Assembly (NCBI GenBank): GCA_022818135.1 | Contig: JAFMSR010000010.1 | Coordinates: 10,206,417-10,270,416 of the forward strand | Reading direction: 5' to 3' | DNA: 64,000 nucleotides | Source: Saxidomus purpurata | Lineage: Eukaryota; Mollusca; Bivalvia; Venerida; Veneridae | Shown here: positions 43,701 through 54,171 of the stretch, in pieces | Layout: every line of letters starts with the position of its first letter | Position numbering within the stretch: position 1 is the first letter of the stretch | Translations under genes and position numbers: made by a program | The notes under the pieces: model-generated | What the model saw: only the letters and a program-made list of their open reading frames with translations | The model's database searches: none | Told to the model about the DNA's origin: nothing

Positions 43701-46102
43701 TCGGATTTTGAAAAGTGTCGGGTTAGAGGTGGCTCCAAGTGTATACAGTTTGGTAAGTTACCAGTTTAAACTATTGCAGCTGAAGCAACTCCTGCGAACT
43801 TACATATGCAACCAGGATGGCATCTGTTGCCTGGCAACGAAGAATTGAAGGAACCCCGATATACAACGTTTCATTACATTAAACATCTAACACCTGCTGC
43901 CAAAATTATTGTGATATTCAGAGATCCGGTTACCAGGTAAATGTTTTTACCCGTTCCCTGACTCCCCGGTAGCCTGTCTTGTCCGATCTGTATATAATAG
44001 AGCCAGAGAAGGAATTAACCAAATGCGCATGCGCAAGTTACCAGTCACCGTGGACGCTCGGTCTCGAATTCAGGTTTTGGTTGTGTTTAGTTTTCTATGC
44101 TTGTATGTGTGATTTCACATTCTGCGATTCGTGTGAACTTTAATCCTTTAACCTTTTCTGCTCTTGCAACTAGTGCAGATCATTATTGCGGGAACCCATG
44201 AACAGTTATTGGTACTGTCAAAATAGAAATATAGACCATTCCATTTTAGAATTGATTATTATAACTAAATTATGTTAATAGTGATTGTATAATGTGTTTT
44301 ATTACTATTATTTCATTCTAGGCCCTATTGTTATTATTAGATCTATTATGATATTATGTTAAATACACTTTTAGACTGTTTTCCGATCATTTGCACGAAG
44401 CAAAAATGAGGAAAAGAAATATGTCTGCGGAGAGAATAGAAATTATGTTCAAAAAGCAAACGACTCTTCTAATAGAAGCATATAGAGCGTGTTTTGAGAC
44501 TTACTCTATGAGAAGATGTATCTACAACAATACATTGTCGGATATATTAATCAAGGTACGATATTTCATATTTCTATAGATCTATATGAATACAAGAATA
44601 TTAGATTTTTTACATGTCGACCTGCAATCGTTATCCAAGGTACCCTCGCACTAATACTTTACATAATGTATATAAAAATGTTGGCAGGTAATGAGAACTC
44701 TCAATGTAGAATGGTGCATAGAAACAGATTGTCGATCTCTGCTGTTGGTCACTTCTCATTGTGTCTTCTTGTGTCGCAGATTCGGTTGTTGCAGGCGACA
44801 AACACAGCTCAAAGTTGGGGAAAGAAATACCTATACCAAAAGGAGTTTGAATTTATTTTTGAAAACTCGAGTGTCGTATACAAATATCTAGCTCTATTCA
44901 TGTATATTACAGAGAGGAATATATCTCGCAGACAGTTTTCGTGCTGGATTTTATGCTTTCTATATGAGGGAAATATTTTCTGTCTTCGGAAAAAAACAGG
45001 TTTTGCCTATACTTATGACAGAGTATCTAACTGACATAGAAAAAACGTTAAAGGAGACGTTTCGTTTTCTAGAAATGAGTAAGTAATAAAACACAATATA
45101 TATTATTGTGGTTCGATCATTCACTATTCACAACTCCTTCATTTCAACAAATGGTACAACCAGTATCCTTGGTCATCATTATATTCGTTCTCTTGTGTCA
45201 GGAAAAAATCCGAAATGAATATTCCCGCCTAGTGCGAGGTTACTGATGATTCGAGAAGTAATATTCGTCGTGCAAATACATAAAGGAAGTGTACTACTTG
45301 TTGACTTGCACGTTGTCCACGGAACTTGTTGTTCCAAGGAGCCATATATACAGACAACGGTTATCGTGTGAAACTGACTCATAGAAATACAGATTTATCA
45401 AACTGTTCCATGACTACAAATTGTAGATGGCGCTTGTCCCTTTTATCTTCAACCATGTCTCGTGAGGTGTATCTTTTAGCCAGACATCAGACGCCACATG
45501 TATCATGGTCTGCTCACCAATGAATGGGTAGAAGTAACTGCTTTTTTCTCAACAAAGTAAATGGCCCAGCTATCGTGGCTGATTATTTTTGTAAGTGATT
45601 TATATAAGTTGAAATATTTGGTGCGCAAAAGAGTATAAAATGAAAATTCGATTTAACCTGAACTCGACATTACCTCAGTACTAAAAACATTCTTACCAAA
45701 CTTAATTTATTAAACGAGAAATGATGGCGAGTTTTGTGCAAATGTACTTAACTAACTAAACAACAAATAGTGGAGACCGTGATGGAACAACTTGGAAAAG
45801 TCACAAAACTTGCCGCCAATGAAATACTTGAAATAGAACATTGTTCGTCATGTGTAGATTCATCTGTTGTGCCTTTATGTATTAACTGTGACTATATTTC
45901 CTTTGCAGGGCCAGTGCCAGTGGAACTCATGTCGAGGATAGTAAATAGGCGTATATCTAATACTGCAAAGACGAATGGGGTAGCAATGACCGAGGACACT
46001 AAAAGGATGTTATATAATTTCTTTACTCCATTTAATACAGAAATGGCTAGACTATTGAAAAAGCCTGGGTACATATTCCGCCAACATAATGTTACAGTTT
46101 GA
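37638..46102 (+). CDS. Carbohydrate sulfotransferase (CHST15-like), C-terminal six exons
   Basis: Spliced from 37638-37787, 38562-38666, 43780-43936, 44375-44555, 44913-45078 and 45909-46102, about 317 codons, ending TGA. The reading frame passes through all five junctions. The 5'-PAPS loop GVKKSGTTDLF is in the first exon and the 3'-phosphate motif IFRDPVTRLFSD spans exons 3-4. The closing region MTEDTKRMLYNFFTPFNTE resembles the C-terminus of GalNAc4S-6-sulfotransferase (CHST15). Such enzymes are Golgi type II membrane proteins that move sulfate from PAPS to sugar chains; the substrate here cannot be told. The 5' exons encoding the start, membrane anchor and stem were not found in this window. 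Both signature motifs and all splice sites are intact, so the gene looks functional. Bivalves have many paralogues, so the symbol indicates family only. Confidence 0.92.
37915..38340 (-). repeat. Interspersed repeat in sulfotransferase intron 1
   Basis: Inverse copy of 5831-6260. Only one half of the terminal palindrome is well kept (GATCACAGCGGGCC). Divergence is spread over the whole length, indicating an old insertion. Confidence 0.7.
38562..38666 (+). CDS. Sulfotransferase exon 2
   Basis: Acceptor TTTTGTTTCAG, donor GTAGTG. Reads LLHKGLDNRSVQYYISLFDA and AAQTIRS. The one-base phase matches the flanking exons. Confidence 0.88.
38720..39380 (+). repeat. About 135-bp tandem repeat in sulfotransferase intron 2
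   Basis: GGTCAGTGGGTCA-type motifs recur at about 38731, 38866, 38994, 39136 and 39268, each followed by AAGGTCA-rich sequence and ACTTTTATCA/CTTAGTCAGAATG-like stretches. Belongs to the tandem-repeat element class seen at 24.2 kb and in part at 51.3 kb. Confidence 0.65.
39400..39545 (+). repeat. Probable SINE fragment
   Basis: B-box-like GTGGTCTCGAATCCC followed by GCGTCCTCAGGCAAGACATT, a tail motif resembling the CCTTGGGCAAG-type tail of several SINE groups. No A-box is convincing. Confidence 0.45.
39822..40225 (-). mobile_element. Hairpin MITE family M1, copy d, loop duplicated
   Basis: Inverse orientation and more diverged. The core is bounded by TTTCTTGCATACC at 39828. The hairpin loop has three CTCG copies at 40123, 40134 and 40145, i.e. 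two loop units of 11 bp where copies a and b have one. It lies within sulfotransferase intron 2. Confidence 0.8.
40973..41455. mobile_element. Foldback-type element with arms of 21-bp tandem repeats
   Basis: Ends ACGCCATGACCGTCTT and its exact inverse. Each arm consists of tandem 21-bp units of the form TATATGCAGTAGATNTNTTA, diverging toward the middle. Because 21 is a multiple of 3, both strands stay open and show heptad amino-acid repeats; these are not considered genes. The design matches foldback elements such as Drosophila FB. Confidence 0.85.
41660..41827. repeat. Long hairpin H7, about 75-bp arms
   Basis: Arms include TATCACTGTGTG, ACCGGT, TTAGATGC-like and TAATCAC with inverse partners. 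The centre CACGAAGGCCTGAGTG lacks the CTCG pair found in most other hairpins. Confidence 0.85.
42258..43633 (+). mobile_element. Pearl/Helentron-associated (HINE-like) element
   Basis: A left subterminal repeat GCTCGACTATTCGAA (about 42261) has its exact inverse at about 43592. Inside are a (GTCGGC)n microsatellite at 42303-42333, then tandem units starting GGTTAAAG at 42338, 42502, 42666, 42830 and 42995 (period 164), with two decayed units to about 43245. The right end carries the perfect palindrome GCTGTCATATGACAGC. Subterminal inverted repeats, microsatellite, tandem core and 3' hairpin together fit Helentron-associated elements and the bivalve pearl family. Non-coding. Confidence 0.85.
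43780..43936 (+). CDS. Sulfotransferase exon 3 with 3'-phosphate-binding motif
   Basis: Acceptor ACTATTGCAG, donor GTAAAT. Reads AEATPANLHMQPGWHLLPG, YTTFHYIKHLTPAAKIIVIF and RDPVTR. The acceptor is only 34 bp from the end of an inverted-repeat pair (43745). Confidence 0.92.
44375..44555 (+). CDS. Sulfotransferase exon 4
   Basis: Acceptor ACACTTTTAG, donor GTACGA. Completes the Arg codon and reads LFSDHLHEAKMRKRNMSAER, ending MRRCIYNNTLSDILIK. The Ser of RDPVTRLFS is the expected PAPS 3'-phosphate contact. Confidence 0.92.
44913..45078 (+). CDS. Sulfotransferase exon 5
   Basis: Acceptor GTATATTACAG, donor GTAAGT. Reads RGIYLADSFRAGFYAFYMRE then IFSVFGKKQVLPILMTEYL and ETFRFLEM. Corresponds to the family's G.Y...L..W...F...Q.L.L..E.L segment. 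Confidence 0.9.
45909..46102 (+). CDS. Sulfotransferase terminal exon
   Basis: Acceptor ATTTCCTTTGCAG. Reads PVPVELMSRIVNRRISNTAK, MTEDTKRMLYNFFTPFNTE and ARLLKKPGYIFRQHNVTV, then TGA. Final-exon content and length suit the family. Confidence 0.92.
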
Positions 46103-46223
46103 CGACAGAGTCAAAACAATATTTTATGAATTACATGTATGTAATACCAACACTGGTGGCCCAAAGTTAGACCAGTAAAAATGATTAAGGACAAAGGTTA
46201 TTGTTATTCTGTTTTTGTTATTA

Positions 46224-46229
46224 AATAAA
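46224..46229 (+). promoter_or_regulatory. Candidate polyadenylation signal of sulfotransferase
   Basis: AATAAA 122 bp after the stop codon, giving a short plausible 3' UTR. Confidence 0.6.
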
Positions 46230-46809
46230 TTTCCTGTTTAATTCATTCTGATTTCTTTTATGCTTCCCGTTTAAAGTTCTATACAGGATATTTTTTAAAT
46301 TACTGATATTGCGAAATAAATGTACCGATAGAATAATGATAGAACGATGTTCTATTCACTCTAAAACAGTGTTGACATATTCGTTTCCTTTGTATTCAAG
46401 TTGCTTTTTCATGAAAAGGAGTTGCGAGGGAGCCTTAAAGTTTGTTATTTTTACAATATCATTGAAAAAATACTACTCTGTATTTTTAAAATGTACATCG
46501 ATTTAAAATTAAAGTTATAAATGTTAAGGTCCTTGGACTTAAACGATAGAGTGTTTGCACAAGTGACTTCTCTCATCTCTGTCCAAAGTTATGACCTCAA
46601 AAGAAAAAGAAACTTTCTTTGTATAGATCTAAATACTGTTTAAGTTTTCTATCGTCAAAAGTTACCTCAAAATCAATGTCTTTGTCGGTAGTATTATGCC
46701 TGTCAAAATATTCAAAGAAATTACATAGCGTTGATCTCCAAGCACTATAAACTTAATCCAATGGCTGCTATGAACTAAACTGAAGATTAAATTAGGTACT
46801 TTTTTAAAG
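46230..46809. other. Intergenic after sulfotransferase
   Basis: AT-rich; no exon or repeat recognised. Confidence 0.45.
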
Positions 46810-47655
46810 TTGTTTTGAATGTATGAACTGTTTATTTATTTTTCGCAATATCTGGGAGATCATTCCATACTTCCATGGCCGTTAACATGAATGCCTGTTT
46901 CGGAAAGTTTGTTTTTGGCCTAGGATGTACTAAATCTTTTTTGTCGATGACCTCAAACTATAATGTTTGTTGTTTGAAAATGTGATTAAGTTTTTTTTAT
47001 ATATGTTGGAGTGAATCCTTGGGTTGATCTTTAAACCATTAATGCAATATGATATGTACATCTTTTTGAAAAAGATACCCAGTTTAATTCATACAGTAAT
47101 TGTATTGTAGGAGTTCGGATTGGTTTGTTAAGAATGATTTTGGCAGCCCTTTTCTGTAATTTATTTAATTTGTTATAATTCTTTTTGACTACATTTATTC
47201 CAGTGTATATGCATTGTAAAACATTTGTTTCATTTCTGCGGTGAGAAAGAACGATACACGTTTTAATAAAGCAATTTTAGATTGAAGCTTTCTGCAAACG
47301 TGTTTGATTTGTTCAGTCCATTTTAAGTTTTCGTCAATATAAACACCGAGCAATTTTTGAGTTTTGACTTGTTTTACATCAACATTATAAATTTTAAGGT
47401 TTATTTCGAGTAGTGCTTATTAACATGTACGTAGTTTTCAAAGGATTTATTGCCATCTGATTATGCTTACAACTTACATTTATATTATCAATACTACTTT
47501 GCAGTGTTGTTTCAACACTTGAGACATTTTTGTTTGATGCATACATTGTCGTATCATCAGCATACATACATGTCTATATTTGCTATATTTGTGCAAAGAG
47601 GAATATCATTGGCTAGTTACCCTAGCCAGGTGAATATTCTTTCCCGAGAACTTAC
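46810..47655 (-). pseudogene. LINE reverse-transcriptase fragment 2, broken
   Basis: On the minus strand: NDIPLCTNIANIDMY, then the catalytic YADDTTMYASNKNVSSVETT, AINPLK, and the thumb LQKRAAKIILNKPIRTPTI and LLYELNWVSFSKRCTYHIAL. A tandem TATG duplication just before ADD shifts the frame at the catalytic site, and several stops follow. It resembles the CR1/Jockey-like LINE at 21-22.6 kb in layout but is a separate, more decayed copy. Confidence 0.85.
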
Positions 47656-47659
47656 TTTT

Positions 47660-49011
47660 ATATCTTTTTAGTCAGACAATTAATGGCTTTTATAAAGATT
47701 CATTCATTCATGTCATAAAATTAGGATAAAATAAATTTCATATACGTTATTACGAGACCTAACTCTGTTAGGACTGTTGTATTTTCGGTTTTGTTTTTTC
47801 CGTGACAGAGTCGTTACACGGACATTTACTTCTTTTTCTGCTGCTTCCTTGGAAATTCATTTCAGTACTTATAGATCTGCAGGAGGTTTAATAGGACTGA
47901 GAAAGAAAAGCTTCAATTAAGAACAACCTGAAAAGTTGTTCATTTTAATTAAGACATATAAAATTATTTGATAAATGTGTTTAATGTTTCAAAAACGGGG
48001 CGCAGTATAAAAAGATACTTCATAACTGCAATGGCTAAAAGCGCCTCTCTGTCATGTATAGGCGTAAACAAGACTTTAAAACACTTGCATAATAATTTTC
48101 CTTAATCTAAATGTTTGTTCAACAATTCTCACCTAGAAATTGAAACTCTTTTGTTTGCATAACCTCTTTTGTCTATCGCTAAAGATTGACCATAGAAAGT
48201 GTCATCACCAGGGCTACCGGGTATTGTAAACTGACACTTTATCGGCCGTAATTGAAAATTAATTATTTTCACGAAAACTTATTGTCAAGTTTTTAATAGA
48301 AATTCGTTTTTTGGACGAATTTACCGAATACTCGGATACCTATATCGGATCCGAATATTCGGAAGATGAACGAATATTCAGATATTCCTTGCCATCCCTA
48401 CTTATTTGTCACTCCGTCTATGACAACCTGCGACTTTATTATACCTCCACGGGTATATCAGCCGAATTAAAACTCTTTTAGGAGCACCTGCTACTGAGCT
48501 TTACAAGGAAAGGCAGTTTATGTAGATTTTTCGAATATTACAAAAACCAGGACAAATCCTAAAAAAACTCATGTACAATGTTTGTACACTGTCACAGAGA
48601 ACAGTAGCATTGTTCACGGGCAATTGTATTTGTGAAATTCCAATTACTATTTATTTTAACAATGTTATCATGTTTCAAATTTATTCAAATTTAAAACACA
48701 ACAAAAACGATATAAAATTGAATTCTTGTTAAAGTTTCAATAATTCATCGCAAAAAAATGACTTAAATAGAAATAAAAACAATAGCGTCATTCAAATAAA
48801 AATGTTCAACAGGGGAAATCTTTGCGTTTCTAAACCTGTTGAGTGTATATTGTCGCTAAAGGTTGTCACCAACTTTTTAATAAAATGCTAGGTCGCTCAA
48901 GACAATATGAAGTTATGGACATTGAATTGCCAAAATTTCACCAAATGTTCGTAGTCTGCTATCTAGCTAGGATACCCTTTTGTACTATCATCATAAAACT
49001 GGTTTATTTTA
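47660..49011. other. Intergenic, nothing gene-like
   Basis: Mostly AT-rich. 48300-48390 has repeated CGAATATTCG-type short palindromes; no known element assigned. Confidence 0.45.
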
Positions 49012-50799
49012 AGCTCACATGAGCAAATTTTCCGTCATCGTCCGTCAGTGGGTGCGTGCGTCCGTGAACATTTTGGTTCAAAAGACTTCTCCTTAATCAC
49101 TAGACCAATTTTGATCAAACTTCACAAGAATAATCCTTGGGTGGTCCTCTACCTATACTACAAAATGTTATCACATGCCATGTTATCACATGCTATGGTT
49201 GCCATGGCAGCGGGAAGGAAAAACTATAAAAATCTTCTGCTCAAAAAGCGGAAGGCCCAGTTCTTAGATATTTGGCATGTATCATTGCCTAGTGGACGTC
49301 TACTAGGATTGTTAAAATCATGTTCTCCCCGGAACAGAAATTTTTCTACGGGAAAAACTTTTTAAAATTATCTAATATCAAACCACAATGCCAAGAGCTT
49401 AGATAAATAGCATGTAGTTTGTCTAGTGGCACTCTACCAAGAGTGTTTAAATAATGATCTCCTGGTCAAATCCGCCCCGGGGTCTCTTGATTTTATATAT
49501 TAACTTATACAGTTAAAACTTCAAAACTTTTTCTCGATTTATACCGCAAGGCCAAGAGTTTAGGAATGTAGCATAGTGTAGTGGACCTCCACCAAAATCT
49601 TCAAATGATGAACCAAAGGCCAAAATCGACCCGAGTTCACTCGATTTTACAAAGAGGGATATCGGGAAATGTTTAACTATATATTTTTCTCCAAAACCAA
49701 AGACCCAGAGCTTAGATATTTGGTAAGTAGCGTTGTGTAGTGAACCTCTACCAAGACTGTTGAACTCATGACCCCTGGCTCAAAACTGCCCATGGGATAC
49801 CTAGTATGTTCAATAACTCGAGAACCATTTGGTATAGGATCCTCATACATCATGGACAGGAGGACCTTAACAATGAGCTCTTTTGATATTTAGGTCACTC
49901 GGTCATAGGTCTAGGTCAGATTCGTTATGTTCAATAATTGAGAACCATTAGGTCAATGATTTTTAAACTAGATAGTACAATTGGTCTTGGCCAATAGATT
50001 ACTCCTACTGATTCTGATTACAAAGTCGAACCCGGTGTCACTTGACCTACTGACCTACTTTTTTAAGCTACAGCAATGAACTTTGAACTATAAGGTTAGT
50101 TGTGCATGCATATTCAACTTTGACCTTGGATGCCCTTGGCTGACCTACTTTGTTAAGCTACACCAATCAAATATGGACCATGTATACAGCTTTTCATGAA
50201 GATTTCAACTTCAACTTTGACTGACATTGACCTTTACCTACTGTCCCACTTTCCTGTTTTTGAAGTTACAGCAATGAAATTTGAATTATATGTGCAATTT
50301 TAGTACAGATTTCAAATTTGACCTTGGCTGACCTTGACCTTTGGCCTAGTTTTTTTTGTTTTTCAAGCTAGATGGAGATGAAATGTGGACTAATTGCGCA
50401 GTTTTTCCAACTAATTTACAAATTTCGTACAACTGACCTTGATTATGACCTTTTATCATGTGCAAGCGCAATGATACTCGGGTGAGCGATATAAGGACAT
50501 CATTTCATGGTATACTAGATAGCCCAAGGCACTCTGGACTAATAGCACTTGAAGTTTCAAGTTTCGCTATTCATTATATTCATCTTAAAAACATTTGTCA
50601 ATTATTTACTAAACCAAGTCACAATGTTTATAGACATAATGACATTCTATAATAACCCTTTTGTTTTCTTTCACAAACATAAACTATTTATTTTAAAACC
50701 TTTAAATCATAATACAGAACAATAAATTTACGCATAAACGCACACACTCGCAAACACACGCGAAAAAAGCTCTCCCTGAGTACAGTGCTCATGTGAGCT
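49012..50799 (+). mobile_element. 1.8-kb tandem-repeat element with AGCTCACATGAGCA ends
   Basis: The left end AGCTCACATGAGCA (49012-49025) has its exact inverse at 50786-50799. Inside are three or four diverged units of about 160 bp with CCAAGAGCTTAGATA and CTAGTGG-CTCTACCAAGA, then a part with GACCTTGGCTGACCTTGACC tracts. Non-coding; same architectural class as 42258-43633 but with different ends. Confidence 0.75.
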
Positions 50800-51265
50800 A
50801 AAACGAAGAGAGAGGGTGTTCTTATACAAAATACTTGTCTCTATTATAAGGGAAACAAGTGGGAATGATAAACATATTTACACTTATAATCATATTTAAC
50901 TGCTCGATTTCGTAAACACACGAGTGTTGTTTACGAAAGTGGAATATCTCTTTTACTAATTACTAGTAGTATGTCACTGTTTTGTTCTTGAAATAGTACA
51001 TGCCATAAATATAGCGCAGTATTATTGAAAGTAAGAATTCCTATCTGACAACGCGTTTTTGCTAAGATACGAGAAAAATACGACAGAAACGTATCCGTCA
51101 ATATTGATGTTGACTAAATAGAACACAATTCTATAATTATGCTTCCACCCCCGCGTATATTGGTTTGCACATGTCGGTCTGTCAGTCGGTAGACCAAAAG
51201 TTGTCCGATCAATAACCACAGAACGCCTTTGCCTATATTTCTAAACTTGTAAGGTTGATTGATCA
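50800..51265. other. Intergenic with small hairpin
   Basis: TTTCGTAAACA / TGTTTACGAAA form a short stem at 50909-50942; nothing else recognised. Confidence 0.45.
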
Positions 51266-51269
51266 AGGC

Positions 51270-51465
51270 AAGACGGATGACCCGGATGTTAATTTTGAGG
51301 TCAACAGGTCAAAGGTCAATGTCACAGTGGACTTCAACAGAAAAAACATGTCTGGTCAATAACTAAAGAACGCGTTGGCCTGTTGTCCCAAACGTTTTAT
51401 GTAGGTCGGTCATGGTCATAAGATAACCCTCTCGATTTTTTAGGCCAACAGGTCAAAGTATCAAA
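51270..51465 (+). repeat. Fragment of tandem-repeat element
   Basis: Two diverged units with AACAGGTCAAAGGTCAATGTC and CTGGTCAATAACTAAAGAACG; related to 38720-39380. Confidence 0.5.
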
Positions 51466-51469
51466 ATAA

Positions 51470-51860
51470 CTGATTAATGGCTTCATTTAAACGTTTACTC
51501 TTAATATCAAAATACAAAGGACAGTGAAGAAGTACATGTTTTTCATCTTCTGAAACAGTTATACTTAAGCTATTGCAATGTAAACTAGTTCTGGATTCAA
51601 GTGGTATATTTGTTTATCGACCATTTTCAATATTTTTTAGAGCTGTTCCACTTTTAAATTTAGTTAAAGCACCTCTGTGTCTTCTATTTAAATCTTTGTA
51701 ACAACAGGATCCTTCTTCGTAATCATGTTTGAATAATCTATAGAATATTGATTTATTCTGACCTTCACCTCTGCGAGCATTCATTCTATTAATATCTTGA
51801 ACTATCTGAGTAGATGTAGGCCTGGGAAAATAGAATGTTAAAATGTAATACACCACGGGC
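51470..51860 (-). pseudogene. LINE C-terminal fragment 3
   Basis: On the minus strand: HRGALTKFKSGTALKNIENG, a stop codon, then NIPLESRTSLHCNSL and EDEKHVLLHCPLYFDIKSKR. The R.C..C...EDE.HFL..CP.Y pattern with conserved His and Cys is the C-terminal zinc-knuckle-like end of some LINE reverse-transcriptase proteins. One in-frame stop and no RT domain remain. Confidence 0.75.
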
Positions 51861-52870
51861 TTTTATACATTAATTTACATAATATGTATGTTCTACAAAT
51901 AGTTGAGTAGTACAGGATCTTTACTTCAATTTGAGGACAGTTGTTTGATGCAAAGCAAGAAATAATTATTTTTAACTAGATATATTTATGAAATTGTATG
52001 AACAGTCTTTTAAGTGTGTTCTTGGACGGTCAGAATTTACAGGATTCGAGCGATCAAAAATTAAATTAACAATTTCTGTCTATTTCGTTTGTAGGCCCCA
52101 TCCATAAAATAATATCATTTCACACCCACAAATAATAAAAGACTGCAGCAGCTGCGGTGTTATTATGGCGTTGGTAAATAGCAATAGTGTTTAAACCGAT
52201 AAAGCGTGACTGTTCCATTCAACAATCTAGGTCAATCACATCCAAGATCTCATTGGTCGCCGTGAATATACTACTTTTGGCAACCAATCAAATTCAATCT
52301 TTGGCAAAAACTGGCTGGAAATTGAAGTCAGGTAAATCTCTCCTATTTCGGACACAGAAAAACACTTTTGATAGGTATAGGCATGATGGGAGATATGCCG
52401 AAGTCTCATCCACAAATACAAGCTAACATAGTTGCTCTTATGGACGGACCTTTATAAAATTTGCTTCAAATCAAATCAAATAAAAAATTGTTCCATCCAT
52501 TGGGATTTATTTCCGTCGAACACGAAGGAAGTTGTAGAATCACAGGACCAGAGTCTATGTACAATATACATGCGTCTGAAGTCAGTAACAATAACACAAT
52601 ACATAGGTATAATTAAACTGTACTACGTCATTGAAAACATATATCGTGAATCGTCCATTAACGCAGCCATCTCCCTGTTGAATGGTTTGTAGAACTGATG
52701 AAGTAGATCCCTTGTCTCATTGAACATTGGTTTAGTCTCCCTCTTGGTGGCATGCTATTTTGGTAAATACAGTATCTTTTGCATTTTCTTCACGCTAACC
52801 GGGGCTAAAAATAATTTAAAAAACACAATATCAAAAACATAACTGAAGGAATCAAGTTTGTACATATACT
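51861..52870. other. Intergenic, nothing recognised
   Basis: Reading frames at 52187-52692 lack recognisable domains and splice context. Confidence 0.4.
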
Positions 52871-53080
52871 TTTGTCCTGCTTCAAGCAGGTAGATATATA
52901 TTTTACTGAATTATTTATACCTGTTTTGCTTCAAGCAGGTAGATATATAATTTACTGAATTATTTATACCTGTTTTGCTTCAAGCAGGTAGATATATAAT
53001 TTACTGAATTATTTATACCTGTTTTGCTTCAAGCAGGTAGATATATAATTTACTAAATTATTTATACCTGTTTTGCTACC
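52871..53080. repeat. 49-bp tandem repeat, about four copies
   Basis: GCTTCAAGCAGGTAGATATA falls at 52879, 52928, 52977 and 53026, exactly 49 bp apart, and a partial GCTACC follows at 53075. The first unit includes the near-palindrome CCTGCTTCAAGCAGG. Units are almost identical, so the array is recent. Confidence 0.95.
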
Positions 53081-53299
53081 TATTGCAAGAAGTTTTACGC
53101 CTTGCTCTTATAGATATTGTGATTCAGAAAAAAGTTTTAAATTCATTTTGCTTTTAGCCCTTTCTCTTTTCCTATAATATTATGACAAAATGACTACATG
53201 TATATGCCAAGTGTGGTATTTGCACAGCTTATTAGAAAGTTAATATTAACTACCATTCTCGAGTATGAATGAGCTGAATATAAACAAGAACTGTCTTTA

Positions 53300-53518
53300 A
53301 TAAGAGATAATACATTAGATGATCGGCGCAATTTTGAGTACATGAAAGCGATTGTTAGCTAGATTTTATAGTAAAAATCCTGTCAACTTTAATTTTATGC
53401 AGTCAGAAAGCGCCAAATGTCACAGGGTGAGAAAAAGTGTGCACACTGACGCAAACCCAGAGCCCTTCGCTTACAGAGATGCAAGAGCGAATACTCTCCC
53501 GACAGAGCTAACCGGCAA
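53300..53518 (-). repeat. tRNA-derived SINE, inverted copy
   Basis: Inverse of 486-715. Head GTTAGCTCTGTCGGGAGAG, then tail TGTGACATTTGGCGCT and CAATCGCTTTCATGTACTC. The middle (anticodon/T-arm part) is diverged while the tail is better kept. Confidence 0.85.
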
Positions 53519-53690
53519 AACAAACGTATAGACAGTAACCTTGCTTTTCCTATCAAATACATTTTTGTGTATCATGCGACAATATTGAACTGGCACTCAT
53601 GAATATTTCGTATGTGGTCGGTTATCTTCGGATAAAAATATAACAAGCGATTGATATAAAATATCAATTTCGTACTGTAGCAGATATTGC

Positions 53691-53745
53691 ATTCCGCAAT
53701 AGTGTAGTGGAATAGGCATTTGACTACCAATCCAAGTCTTGCTTA
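53691..53745 (+). repeat. Partial tRNA-like sequence
   Basis: AATAGTGTAGTGGAATAGGC resembles a D-arm with A-box; no B-box follows. Confidence 0.3.
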
Positions 53746-53759
53746 ATTTTTTGTTTTAC

Positions 53760-54170
53760 TTTTTTTAACCTGTCTTTGTTCAGCATGGGGTATCAAGTTG
53801 TTTTAATGACTATCTGAGCATTCTTTCTCCGTCGTCCTGCATACATTTGTATATAGAACTGAAAATGTCGACAAGCAAATCATCTTGAAAAACAGTTACG
53901 CTCTAAAGATAAGATTGCCTCGGCTAATATATCGAAAGATTTCGAAGATAACTTAGGGATAAACGGAAAAACATTCATTCAACGGACGATGTAATTTTAT
54001 GTAATTTCTGAAATGACATGAATATCAATAGTAAGTATTAATACATAAAAAATACAAAACACTGAAAAAAAGCAAAGTCAACCAACAGTCATAGAATATA
54101 TAAAAGCGAAAACGGTTCATAAGACAGTGCCACAAATTAAATAAAAATAGCCATACTCCTTTAAAAAAAA
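53760..54170. other. Intergenic, nothing recognised
   Basis: AT-rich with short reading frames only. Confidence 0.45.
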
Positions 54171-54171
54171 A

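Larger units (their letters stand above)
40733..43745. mobile_element. 33-bp inverted repeat pair enclosing 3 kb, possible composite transposon
   Basis: TATACACTTGGAGCCACTTC and onward (40733-40765) is repeated inversely at 43713-43745 with one mismatch over 33 bp; a TA lies at each outer edge. Between them lie a foldback element, hairpin H7 and a pearl/Helentron-like element. No transposase is present. It could be one large non-autonomous element that collected insertions, or two separate small elements. Confidence 0.6.

Noticed and set aside
44516..45034. 172-codon frame overlapping sulfotransferase exons 4-5
   Set aside because: It runs through the intron in a different frame; the conserved sulfotransferase frame explains the exons.
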